Under the pieces are notes generated by a model. The model ran no database searches. It saw nothing but the letters and a program-made list of their open reading frames with translations, and was not told the origin of the DNA. Of a stretch of 26,164 bases of DNA, positions 1 through 8,877 are shown piece by piece (positions within the stretch are counted from its first letter, which is position 1; every line of letters begins with the position of its first letter). This stretch comes from Wuchereria bancrofti. Its lineage: Eukaryota; Nematoda; Chromadorea; Rhabditida; Onchocercidae. Both the position numbers and the translations under genes were made by a program. The stretch covers positions 1 to 26,164 of the forward strand of contig SSBO01000042.1 in NCBI GenBank assembly GCA_005281725.1. The letters are read 5' to 3'.

Positions 1-381
1 TCAGTTAAAATCCTGTGCACGCGTCGTCCTGTAGCTGTCCTAAGACCACTGTCCCCCAATTCGTCGATCCGTTATAACATCCATAAAGAGAAATTGCCCC
101 TGGTATACCGCTTAAAATGGCTCTTTGTTGAGGTCAAATATCCACATCGTTAAATTGCATTTTTATTATCTGGTTGCCTGTCAGTTTGACTCCTGTGTTA
201 GCGCCCTCCCTTGGTTCTTAGTTACTGGTGGTACTTTTGGCCTATTTGCCGACATGACTAATAAATTATTATTGGAGTATCGCGATATTGAATTCGCGAC
301 ACTCTCAAAAGGAGGAAAGAGATGGATTAATGAGAAACCTTGAATGAGGGATTTTCTGGTACATAACTAAAAGTATTAAGT
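1..381 (-). other. 3' flank of env: possible polypurine tract and LTR start, no coding signal
   Basis: After the env stop, the minus strand shows two purine-rich runs that could be the polypurine tract: AAGGGAGGG at 204-212 and ATTGGGGGACAG at 50-60. The second is followed by TGG. LTR ends cannot be fixed because the window starts here and no second LTR copy was seen. The plus-strand open frame at 125-343 has no family resemblance. The region is GC-richer than the host DNA, consistent with being part of the element. Confidence 0.4.
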
Positions 382-1791
382 TTAATAGATGGAATTATAC
401 TTCATTGTGTTGGACAGAGGTATGAAGAAGTCCCACATTAATAGTAAAATTATCTTTTTGTTTATGAGAACAGAATAAAAGTTGAAATTCCATTTAAGAA
501 CAATAAGTACAGTTGCTATCATAATGATATTTACACAAATAACTATTAATCTCCAGTGTGCTTTTACACTTTCAATTTCTTCTTGTATTGATTTAGCAAC
601 TTCGTCAAATTCGTTTTCTAGTTGTGTTGCTATTTCTTCTCCTTGTCCATAGATTTCTTGCCAAAGAGGCTCGTCCTTTGGTTGATACGATGCTGAATTA
701 ACCATCTCTTGATTGCTAGCGAGGAGTTCCAATTCTGCGTTAACTCTTTCAACTTCTAGCTTATTTATCAAATTTCCTTTAAATTCAATATTCTGAATTG
801 TAATTTCCATAGTTTTGCAAGATGTTATTAATAATTTTCCACTTACTCTTTTTGCCATCACATCGTTCTTTTGTAATAACAATCTTGCTGCTAGAGTAGG
901 ATTGCTAATAGATAACCATTCAATTAGTAGCAATAAGTTATTTCGGTTTTGACAACTTCTTTGATATGCTTGTTTAAGTTGATGAAGGATTTCTCGCCTT
1001 AATGAATCAAAAGCGTATTGGAATTTAATATTATGAAGTTCGAATAATATTATAAGGTAATCTCCGAAAAAGTTTCTACTATAATTTTTCCCATATTGAA
1101 TTGTTTTTTAGGACATTCTCACTATTTTTGGTGTCTATACCAAGAATAATATCACCTTTCATCCGGTAGAGATTTGTGAATCCACAATTGGTTGCTGCGA
1201 ATGTTTTGTTTTCTCCATCGATGATGAAGGTTGTAACTCATCAATAATAAGGTGATTCTCATACCTTATTGCATCAAATCTTCCAATTTTTCGATACAAA
1301 CAACGATTAATTATATCTGAATTATTCCATAAAACAATGCTGGTAGGAGTTATACATTTTTCCTTTTGTGTCATGCAATTATCCATAAGATCAAAGTTAG
1401 ATACTAACCTTTTTCCATCGGATAGGAATATTTCTCCTTCAATTAACACGAAATTCGTTGTCCCTTGACATTTAACTCCCATCCTAGCCATACATAAGAG
1501 TATTGAATTTCATTACTTGGAGAAAGTTTAATTAATGGGACTTCATTCACTTGTTTTTGAGTACTCATCACCCGACATATTTGAGATGAAGTTGCAGTTG
1601 TAATTGTTCGATCCGATATTACAGATAATGATAGTTTAAGAAAGGCCTTATTACATATTGTCCGAGTGATATTACTACATTTTATAGCTGGTATTGTTAC
1701 ATGAATGAGTGTGTAGACATCTACCTTGTGTAGAGTAACGTTTTGATCATAACTTCTTCGCAATTCTATTGTTCAGGAATATGAAGCGGTA
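382..1791 (-). pseudogene. Envelope-like protein of the BEL/Pao element, broken
   Basis: Three open stretches in different frames follow the signal peptide: 1443-1763, 1159-1491 and one from about 1080 down to 382 (the 382-933 part is its second portion; the frame is open further upstream with an LRREILHQL segment). The middle piece has paired Cys around MDNCMTQKEKC and an IVLWN then C-Y spacing, and a NHLIIDELQ segment. The last piece has a conserved-looking SNPTLAARLLLQKND block and an acidic amphipathic region (about residues 90-122 from 933). A membrane segment follows at about residues 128-147 (IVICVNIIMIATVLIVL) with a short tail. Overall this is a type I membrane glycoprotein layout, as in env-like ORFs of nematode BEL/Pao elements. 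The precise fusion-protein class is not established here. At least two frame changes make it non-functional. Confidence 0.7.
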
Positions 1792-1793
1792 TC

Positions 1794-2051
1794 TCAGAAG
1801 TTCCTTTGCAATTGTTCATTGCTACGGGCCTGACTATACATTAATGATATTAAGGTTATCAATAATAATGCTTTCATAGAAGAACTAGATTTACCTTTTA
1901 AATTCTGTAGTCGCGTCTTGATTCTGATTCGACTAGCGATAGGTTCTTCAGATTTATTTTCCGGTTTTTCTTCCGTTTTTTCATTAAAACTGTTGATTTC
2001 CATAGGGCAAAGCATATTGATTGGCCGCTCAAGTTGTCTTCCATTAGGCAT
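1794..2051 (-). pseudogene. pol C-terminus joined in frame to an env-like signal peptide
   Basis: Residues 1-18 of this 85-codon open segment (PNGRQLERPINMLCPMEI) are the closing motif of BEL/Pao integrase. The same frame then runs through a charged linker rich in Glu, Lys and Asn (about residues 20-55) and reaches a Met-Lys at 59-60 followed by ALLLITLISLMYSQARS, a textbook signal peptide. A TGA/TAA-type stop ends the frame at 1794 soon after. So the end of pol and the start of env share one reading frame without a stop between them. This suggests that env was made either from an internal start or by cleavage of a pol-env fusion. Whether that was the ancestral arrangement or results from lost stops cannot be told from one copy. 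Confidence 0.75.
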
Positions 2052-2889
2052 TTGTATTATTGCGCTTCTTATTTTTCGTCAGATCTTTTGTTACTTCTTA
2101 TTATCTTTGCCAATTTACACATGCCCCGTGCTACTTCGGGTTCGTTTAGTAAAACTATTTCATTTTCACGAGGAATCATTTTTTTTTTCACTAATCTGGA
2201 GGATTTTAATTCGTTCTGTGTATGTTCCCTAAGACTGGTAAGGTATTCATCTCTCCAAAATTTCCAAAAATCATTTAATATTGAAAGGGTGTTAATCCAA
2301 TATTTAACAAGTTTATCCTTATTCTTAAATGTGTAAAGGGTATATTCATCTTTGTCCTTCTCAAAATTAATTGGTATGTCTAATGGAGCATTAGGAGAAA
2401 TAAAATCAATTGGAAGTATAATTCTATAATCATCAGAGCTAACATAAGTTAGTGGACGGGTATTAAGTATTCCTTCTATCTCCATTATTAACGTTATTAG
2501 TTCTCCTTCTTTTAGAAGCCTTCTACCTGTAGCTTTCCTTAAGAGCCCCAGGGTGCTTTTGGTATAATATTTTTCCATATCATACCTTGGGCTGTTAAGA
2601 AACTCCATGATAGTCTTGAAGACCAATTGAAATTGACCGGCGTTATCACTTAGTACTAGTTTTGGGTGTGCCCTCGTCATACAACAAATCTTCTCAAGAC
2701 GTGCATAAAATTCTCAGTGGATAAATTTTCTATCATTTCTAGATGTATTGCTCTGGTAGTGAAACATGTAAAAAGAGCTATCCACCTTTTAACCACTTCT
2801 GAATTAGATTTAATTGATAAAGGATCCAGATAATCCAAACTTACTTGTTCAAAAGCTCTCGATCGTCTGCTTTCTGGTATATTTGGCAT
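2044..2889 (-). pseudogene. BEL/Pao pol fragment: integrase core and tail, catalytic Glu region deleted
   Basis: Segment 2677-2889 carries VSLDYLDPL (first catalytic Asp), [14 protein letters not shown] and [12 protein letters not shown]. Segment 2069-2680 continues in another frame with LVLSDNAGQFQ (second catalytic Asp). The sequence then reads up to a proline-tryptophan at about 2548-2556, in a frame different from its neighbours, and jumps to LRKATGRRLLKEGEL. The stretch between, which holds the GG-YE box with the third catalytic acid in this family, is absent. The tail is well preserved: ILNTRPLTYV, PIDFISPNAPLDIP, LNDFWKFWRDEYLTSLRE, EIVLLNEPEVARG, KLAKI, then another frame change near 2069 into IRSAIIQMPNG. 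The deletion makes this integrase catalytically dead apart from the frameshifts. Confidence 0.92.
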
Positions 2890-3558
2890 CGCTGATAATT
2901 TGAATGGTTTTGTTCAACATTTGCAAGCCGTACATGAAGTTATAATGTGTTTTACTGTAGCTCTGCCTTTCGGTATCCAAAATTTACGTCTCAACTCAGA
3001 CAAAGTGTGTGCGTACCTACATGATATAGCTTGTCATGTATGTTGCTTAATAATGAGATCTGTAATGTAGTGATTGTTTGGGAGATATATAGGATATTTA
3101 CTTTCATCGTCTAATTCCGAATATCCTAATCGACCACTTGATCTCCATAATTTATCGTTTTCGTCTTGATACAGCCTCCATCTTTCCATTTTTTCTTCCG
3201 TTAATTTCTGTGATTGTGCTTGCTTGATCAATATCCATTCTGCTATGTCGTAATCATTCTTGGTCATATTGTTTCCTTTTGTAGATAGTGATAGTAACCA
3301 AAGTAATTCCTTTTTACAAATTTGTTTAATAAATCGAAGGGTCTATACTGTCGTTCTGATTAATTTCATCCAGTTATTGAAGCGATGTTCATCAATAAAA
3401 TTGATCATATCTGTTTTAAGGGTTTGAGCTGCTTTTGTCAATTTTGCGATAATTACTTCCTCAAATTCATCATTACCTGAGTATTTGAATATGATTGATG
3501 AATCAGAATGTGGCCATTCTGATCTCTTTCTTTCCAACCATTCAGGTCCTTTCCACCA
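2890..3558 (-). pseudogene. BEL/Pao pol fragment: linker and integrase zinc-binding region
   Basis: After the TAA at 3559-3561 the same frame continues with WWKGPEWLERKRSEWP, the linker that follows RNase H in BEL/Pao. A TAG at 3343-3345 interrupts, and the frame resumes with TLRFIKQICKKELLWLLSL into the open segment 3034-3267 (DIAEWILIKQAQSQ, LWRSSGRLGYSEL, YPIYLPNNHYI), the conserved pre-integrase block. The HHCC zinc-binding motif is then split: the His pair (HDKLYHVGTHT) and the following RRKFWIPKGRATV with the Cys pair (SCTACKC) lie in different frames between about 2920 and 3050, so there is a frameshift within the zinc domain. A further in-frame stop (TGA) follows the Cys pair. Confidence 0.9.
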
Positions 3559-4261
3559 TTATGTAAAATTCCGTAGTTTAACCGGCGAAAGTCCTCTTGT
3601 TGCTATGTCGATTGGATTTTGCTCGCTTGGTATGTATCTTAACTCGAAGTCAGCTTTCCATATTTCTTCCACTTTGTTTTGTACAAATCGTGGAAGTAAT
3701 TTTGTATAATTTCTAATCCAATAAAAAGAGCACATTTTGAGTCTGACCACGAGAGAAAGAAGCTGCTCTTACACCGATTAATATGGATAATAATTCAAGC
3801 TTAGGTATTGATATTCCTTTAATAGGGGCTAATCTAGATTTGACATAAATCAAAGATGATTCTGAATACTTACCTTCTTTCGTAGGGTTAAGTATATAAA
3901 CTGCTGCGGAATACGCATATTTAGAAGCGTCCGTAAATACATGAAATTCTGTTATTGGTGAAGGTTCTGTCACAAATCGTGGTAGATTTATTACATTTGT
4001 CGGCCATTCGGCAATGAGCTTCTTCCATTGTTGTTCATTCTCTTCACTCAAGAGTTGATCCCAAGATACGTTTTCTTTCCATAAGTGTTGAATAAACAAT
4101 TTATGTTGTATTATTAAAGGAACTAGAAATCCTAGTGGATCATACTGAGATGCCACGAATTGTAGAATAGTCCTTTTAGTGAATATTCTCTCCGTCCAAG
4201 GTTTTAAAGTCACAAGTATAATATCCAATCTATGGTTCTATTTCAGCCCCAAAAAGGATTC
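3559..4261 (-). pseudogene. BEL/Pao pol fragment: RT connection and RNase H
   Basis: The longest open segment (3713-4228, 171 codons) begins within the connection region: [15 protein letters not shown] is the typical BEL/Pao signature after the RT. RNase H follows with FTDAS (first catalytic Asp), SAAVYIL, and PKLELLS (catalytic Glu). The reading then shifts frame between 3713 and 3750 and continues as [20 protein letters not shown] and RYIPSEQNPIDIATRG (3559-3750), the usual end of RNase H with the conserved NP-D-ATRG box. Upstream, a TAG at 4238-4240 sits where a Trp is expected in LGLK-N, and a TAA at 3559-3561 interrupts just before WWKGPEWL. Both Trp losses, here and at 4596, fit G-to-A changes on the coding strand. 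Confidence 0.92.
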
Positions 4262-4275
4262 CTTATTTGATTCAC

Positions 4276-5229
4276 TTAGATCGTAATCAGTATCCTCTCA
4301 TTGAATTCTTCATCGTTAGAAAGGAAGTTTCTTACATTCATTGAGGCTCCCTTAAAAATTTTCTTGATTTCTTTGTATTTATGTACCGCTTCTTCTGTTC
4401 CACTAGCAGATATAGTAATGTTGTCCACATATAGATTTTTCCTTATATTCATTGCCAATTCACTGCCAAAATTTTTTAGATGATAGTTGAGTGTTGCCAT
4501 TAACAAAAATGGTGATGATATCACTTCGAAGGGAACTCTCTTAAAGCGATAACATTTTAAGTGCCCTCGTTCACCTCCTTCTCCATATCATTTAGTCAAA
4601 GAAAACGTGTATAATTTCTTTTTTCGCTCTGTAACCCTAGTTGTAAGAAAGCTTTTTCTATATCGGCAGTGATTACTATTCTCAACATTCTAAAACGTAT
4701 TAATACGCCAACTAGGTCTGTAGCATTACAGGGCCTCCGCATAACATTTGGTTCAGACTTTTGAAGCCTTTATGATGTGCTGAAGCATTATAAACAATTT
4801 TAATTTAGTTGTAGTTTTGTCGGTGTGGCACGATGTGGCAAATAGTGAATAACACCAACCTCATCCATTGGTGATACTTCCTCAATTATGCCATTTTGCA
4901 ATTGATCCATAATCGTATTGTGGTATAACCGAAGAAGAGATCTGTGTTGTAGCCGAGTAACTAAACTCTTCAAGCGTCCAACACATAATCCGTAATTGCT
5001 ACTTAAGATTTGATTGAAATCTTTCCAAGGCCAACATACCTGGTATCTTCCATACTGTTTGATAATGGTCGAGAGTTTTTCTAATTCTGCATTAAGATTG
5101 ACATTAATAGAGCATACTTCGTCTGAAGGACAAATGGCATGCTTTTTACACAGTTTGTTAAGGTCAGCACTTCCAACAATCATGGGACCTACCTTTGATT
5201 GAATAGTCGTGTGTCCTGAAGGTAATTCT
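4276..5229 (-). pseudogene. BEL/Pao pol fragment: protease end and reverse transcriptase
   Basis: The open segment 4800-5183 continues in frame upstream to a TAA at 5238-5240; the first recognisable residues (ELPSGHTTIQ, then GPMIVG) are the end of the BEL/Pao protease region. RT follows: WPWK, NYGLCVGRLKSL, GIIEEV, HYLPHRA, then VYNASAHHKG, TADIEKAFLQ (catalytic Asp of motif A), [21 protein letters not shown], and YVDN (residues 32-35 of the segment 4276-4524), the catalytic box in its BEL/Pao form. Lesions: a frame change near 4719 just before a TAG at 4712-4714, a TGA at 4596-4598 where a Trp is expected, another frame change at about 4560-4580, and a TAA closing the segment at 4276. The RT is therefore non-functional. 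Confidence 0.92.
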
Positions 5230-6694
5230 TGTAATTTTTAAATCTATTTAAACAATTAAATTTTATTAATTACAGATATAATATATTAGATATGAATATA
5301 AGGAAATAAAAGATGGAAATTTTTGAATAATAATTAAAATTATCATATCGAACTGAATAGAATAGTAAACATTTTAATGCTTTAATTTAATGCCATAAAT
5401 TTGGAAATTTTGAACTCACATTAATTTTTGATAAAAATACTAACGAAAAAGCAAAATCCATTTCCTTTTAGTTTTTTCACAAAAAAAAGTTCAAGGATAG
5501 AATCTTTTTAGATTTATAAAAAATATTACTTCAATTCCTTTAAACACTCATTAATTTAAAAATGAAATCGTTTTTTATGACAAAAATTTATATTTGTTCA
5601 TTGTATTTGTTTGTTTGTTTGGTTGGTTGCTTTATTTTTTTCTTCTTCTTGAAACGCAGTTGAATGGAACTTGTTTAATTTAACAATAACCAATAGATTA
5701 CAATAAGTATTAACGATTATGATAAAAGCATATAAATAATTGCTCAAAAAGATTACACTCAATTTGTGTAAAATTAAGAAAATAAAAAAATAAAGTCATA
5801 GTAATAAATATGATTCTTATAAATTTTAATTTGTTTCAGTTTTTTCTGAATTGAAATTGAATTGGATTGAAAATGTCATAGTGAAAGACATTTTATAAAT
5901 TTTCTTCAATGGAATTTAAAAATAAGTGTCATATTTGATATGTAAATTTTTACATTGAATTTTGCAGAGTTTGTTTGTTTGTTTTTCCATTTCATTAATA
6001 TATTTTTTGCTGTAATTTAATTTATACCGTCCAAATTGATGGAAATTAAAATGAATAACTGAGAAGTGTTTGATGATAGGTGGGAAATATTTTCATACAT
6101 TATAAACCGCAAAACAATTTACGGATTTATTCATTTTAAATTATTTATTTCATTTTAAAAATTCTAATTTATCTATTTTAATGATTGATTTTGTTAAGGA
6201 ACAAAAAAATTTTTACTTAATTTATCTTTGAAATAATTTAAAAGGCAAAAATGAGGTAAGAAATAATTTTTAAGTAAAAAAAATTTTTCAAAAATTACAA
6301 AAAAAATTTTTATCAACTTTTTTATAGGAATAATAAAAAGGCCATTACTCAAATGTCAAATGATTTATTCGATTAAAGAAAAAAATAAAAAAAGAACAAA
6401 ATACTTTGCTTTTTCTTTTAAATTTTTAAAGTATCCACTAATATAATTGATGGTATAATTTTGCAATAGTAAGTATTTTCATAAAACCAAGCAAAAATTG
6501 TTTGTGGTAAAAATAATTTGATAATTTCAATTTATAATTTCATTGCAGATGACCTTATTTTCTACTAAAATAGATTTTAAGCATATTTGAAAAGCTTTCT
6601 TTTAATATATTAAGATATGAAATTGAGAAAATTATTATCAGTAATACTATTAGAACCATTGCCAAGAATGCTATACTAAACAATAAAATAATAC

Positions 6695-6769
6695 GGTTAG
6701 TTAATTATAACCCAAGTAGTTAATTATAATCTGGCTAATGAATCATAATCCGGCTAGTTAGTCATTTTA
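6695..6769. repeat. 19-bp degenerate tandem repeat, nearly four units
   Basis: Units start at 6695, 6714, 6733 and 6752, with a consensus close to GGCTAGTTAATTATAATCC. The units differ from each other by 2 to 6 bases, and the last one decays after GTTAGTCAT. The 19-bp spacing is exact over three full units. Confidence 0.7.
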
Positions 6770-7134
6770 TTTCATTTTAATTATTTAGCAATGTTTAAAA
6801 TTTAAAACTTTGAAATTTTTTTAAATCTAAATCAATCAAAATGATATTTACTTGATGTTCAACATGACTAATGAAGTTTTATAAAAATTTCGATAAATAT
6901 ATATTAAAATGATATGGGATGCTTTTATTATAGAAAAGATGTTAGATATTTCCTACTTTTTCATTCATAATTAATAATTAATTAATTTCTATCGATCAAT
7001 TAATAGATAAAGAATCAAAATATAAGTAAGGAAGTAAATATCAGTGTGTGTTCAGGTTACTTAATTATTTTTTGTATTTTTTACACCTTATTAATTTCCT
7101 ATAATAGATGATAAAATCTATTTCGAAGATTACT

Positions 7135-7154
7135 AATATATATATATATATATA
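7135..7154. repeat. TA dinucleotide microsatellite
   Basis: About ten uninterrupted TA units just upstream of the first carboxypeptidase-like exon. Confidence 0.9.
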
Positions 7155-7190
7155 AATTTACTGAAAAAAATTATATTAGTTTAATCCAAC

Positions 7191-8856
7191 AATTATTATT
7201 TCAATAATTTTAGCGATTTATAACTTATTTAGGTATCCCTGTGATTGATATGAAATTAGAAAGTGCACCGTTATATATTTATGTGCTTTATCGTACAATG
7301 TTTGAAATTCCTTGGTTATTGGATAATTTTTTTGATCAAAATTACACCGCTTTAATGGCAGTAGGACAGTTATGGCTTGAAATTGGACGTGACATCGCGG
7401 ATAGTTTAATTAGTTAATCAGAAATTATTCTTTGCTAATATCTTTTTCCTTTTTTCTTTTCTTTTGCTTACTTATTTTTTTTCTGTTATTTCATTCTAGT
7501 GTATGTTTTTGTATGTGTGTTTAATTTGAACTTGATAAATTAATAAATTAATTAAAATTAAAAGAAAATTTTAAAAGAAGAATATATTTCTTTTTTTTTG
7601 TAATTTAGGTAATTCCATTTAATTTACACGATTATGGTTTGGTATTGTTTGATTTTGTTGATCGAATGGAACAACAATTGAAACATATTGGTATTCCAAA
7701 TGCTGTTGGTACAAAAACCTAAAAATATATATTTAATTTTATATAATTTTAATGCACATTTCAGATTCTCTTTTTCTAAAAAAAATTTAAATAATTTTTT
7801 CAAATTTAAGTAATTGAATAATTACCTTTTTCAAATTTAAATAAGTAATAGATTACTCATTTTATTGTATAACATTGATGCAGTGATTAATAGTTTCACC
7901 ATAATTTCATCATTATTTGTGATAGATAATTAGTTAAAAAAAAGAAGATAGAAAAATTAAATTTTAACAGTTTAAAATATTATATAGAAGTGGTTATGTT
8001 AGAATAAAATAATTGAAATTAGAAAGTAAATTAAATTACACAATTAATATGAATTTTAGAGAATTTGTTTATTAAAATTCATTACATATATTTATTAGCA
8101 AGCAATTGAAATATTAAAAAAAGTAAATTACTATTTTTTTCTCTCTCTTTCAGTCAGTTAATACAGGTCATGAATCGATCAGTATCAAATAAGCAGAAAT
8201 GTTAAATAAATGGATACAAATTATTGAACGAGCATTTATAACGGAAGAGGGTATTTATCCGGAACGAACTGAATTTCGTCATTTAATCTTTACCAGTAAC
8301 AGTAGTAATAATAATATAACAATAGTATCACTGATAATGATTATGGTAATTTATTATTTACTGGAATTTTAAACCAGCATTACAATGGCATAATGCTTTA
8401 ACTATGGGTAATTTAAATAAAGCAAAATATTGGTTGAAAATGTTGAAAATTGGATTTGCTATGGTATTGAATCAGCTATTCTAATATTAAATATAAAATT
8501 TTGATTAAAAAAAATTATGATTAAAAAAAGAAAGAAGAAAGGTTGCATTCTATAGAGGAATTAATTATTTAATCCTGATATTTTGATTAATATGTATTAT
8601 ATTTATCAATTTATAATTTGTCTTCACTAATATATTAATTAAATGTTTACTTTAGTTGTTAATATTTCATAAATGTTTTTTCTTTTTTCCTGTCATTAAC
8701 AGGTGATGCAATTAATCATTTCTAAGAAATGTTAAAAATTTTAATATCAAATTTTAGAATTAAACAATTATTTAGAATGTTTAAGTGCTAATATATGCTA
8801 TAAAGTATTTTGTATTGTATTTTTCATTTTATAATTTTGTGCTTTAATAATATATT
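7191..8856. repeat. Block A copy 1 (1666 bp), repeated at 8878-10543
   Basis: The first copy of a direct repeat. It ends at a single N (8857); after a 19-bp fragment and another N (8877) the same sequence restarts. Confidence 0.97.
7214..8484 (+). pseudogene. Glutamate carboxypeptidase II/NAALADase-like C-terminal exons, disabled (copy 1)
   Basis: Three exons match the C-terminal helical dimerisation domain of the M28 glutamate carboxypeptidase II (NAALADase/PSMA) family. Exon 1 (7214 to about 7412) after AATTTTAG carries YLGIPVIDM and LYRTMFEIPWLLDNFFD. Exon 2 (7609-7708) carries IPFNLHDYGLVLFDF. Exon 3 (8158-8484) carries MLNKWIQIIERAFIT and FRHLIF. The zinc-peptidase domain is not in the window. 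Lesions: exon 1 offers only a phase-1 GT donor while exon 2 needs phase 0; exon 3 has an in-frame TAA at 8190-8192 just before MLNKW. After FRHLIF the homology moves to a second frame (NDYGNLLFTGIL) and then to a third (ALQWHNALTMGNLNKAKYW, stop TAA 8482-8484). The exon 2 donor (GTACAA) and exon 3 acceptor (AGTCAG) do agree in phase. The pattern indicates a pseudogene; sequencing error is the alternative. Confidence 0.82.
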
Positions 8857-8877
8857 NCTAAAAATATATATTTAATN
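8857..8877. other. Two single-N joins around a 19-bp fragment
   Basis: N at 8857 and N at 8877 enclose CTAAAAATATATATTTAAT, which is identical to bases just after exon 2 of the carboxypeptidase-like pseudogene (7719-7737 and its copy at 9406-9424). It looks like a tiny contig remnant placed between two scaffold joins. Confidence 0.9.

Larger units (their letters stand above)
1..5240 (-). mobile_element. BEL/Pao LTR retrotransposon with env-like region, 5'-truncated and inactivated
   Basis: Minus-strand reading gives, in order from high to low coordinates, the end of the aspartic protease region, reverse transcriptase, RNase H, integrase zinc-binding and core regions, the integrase tail, and an env-like protein with signal peptide and C-terminal membrane segment. 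This order and the motifs (NYGLCVGRLKSL, VYNASA, YVDN, PKLELL, RAIHLE, SDNAGQF, ERPINMLCP) are those of the BEL/Pao superfamily. Gag and most of the protease are missing: homology stops near 5229, where base composition drops abruptly to the AT-rich host level. The body is broken by several frameshifts and in-frame stops, so no full-length product is possible. Env-bearing BEL/Pao elements are known from nematodes. Whether the 3' LTR lies within 1-381 is uncertain. Confidence 0.93.
5241..7190. other. AT-rich noncoding DNA upstream of the carboxypeptidase-like exons
   Basis: No open frame of note and no family motif on either strand. It holds a TTTG/TTGG simple repeat (about 5605-5628), a 19-bp degenerate tandem array (6695-6769), a TA dinucleotide run (7135-7154) and many A and T homopolymers. 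It may be an intron or the flank left when the upstream part of the carboxypeptidase-like gene was lost; I found no upstream exon of that gene in it. Confidence 0.7.

Noticed and set aside
125..343. Plus-strand open frame of 72 codons
   Set aside because: It lies antisense to the 3' flank of the retroelement, shows no family motif, and begins without context for a nematode gene start.
1918..2336. Plus-strand open frames with hydrophobic products
   Set aside because: They are exact antisense shadows of the integrase tail, which has clear family motifs on the minus strand.
3485..3709. Plus-strand open frame of 74 codons
   Set aside because: Antisense to the RNase H/linker part of pol, where the minus strand carries conserved BEL/Pao motifs.
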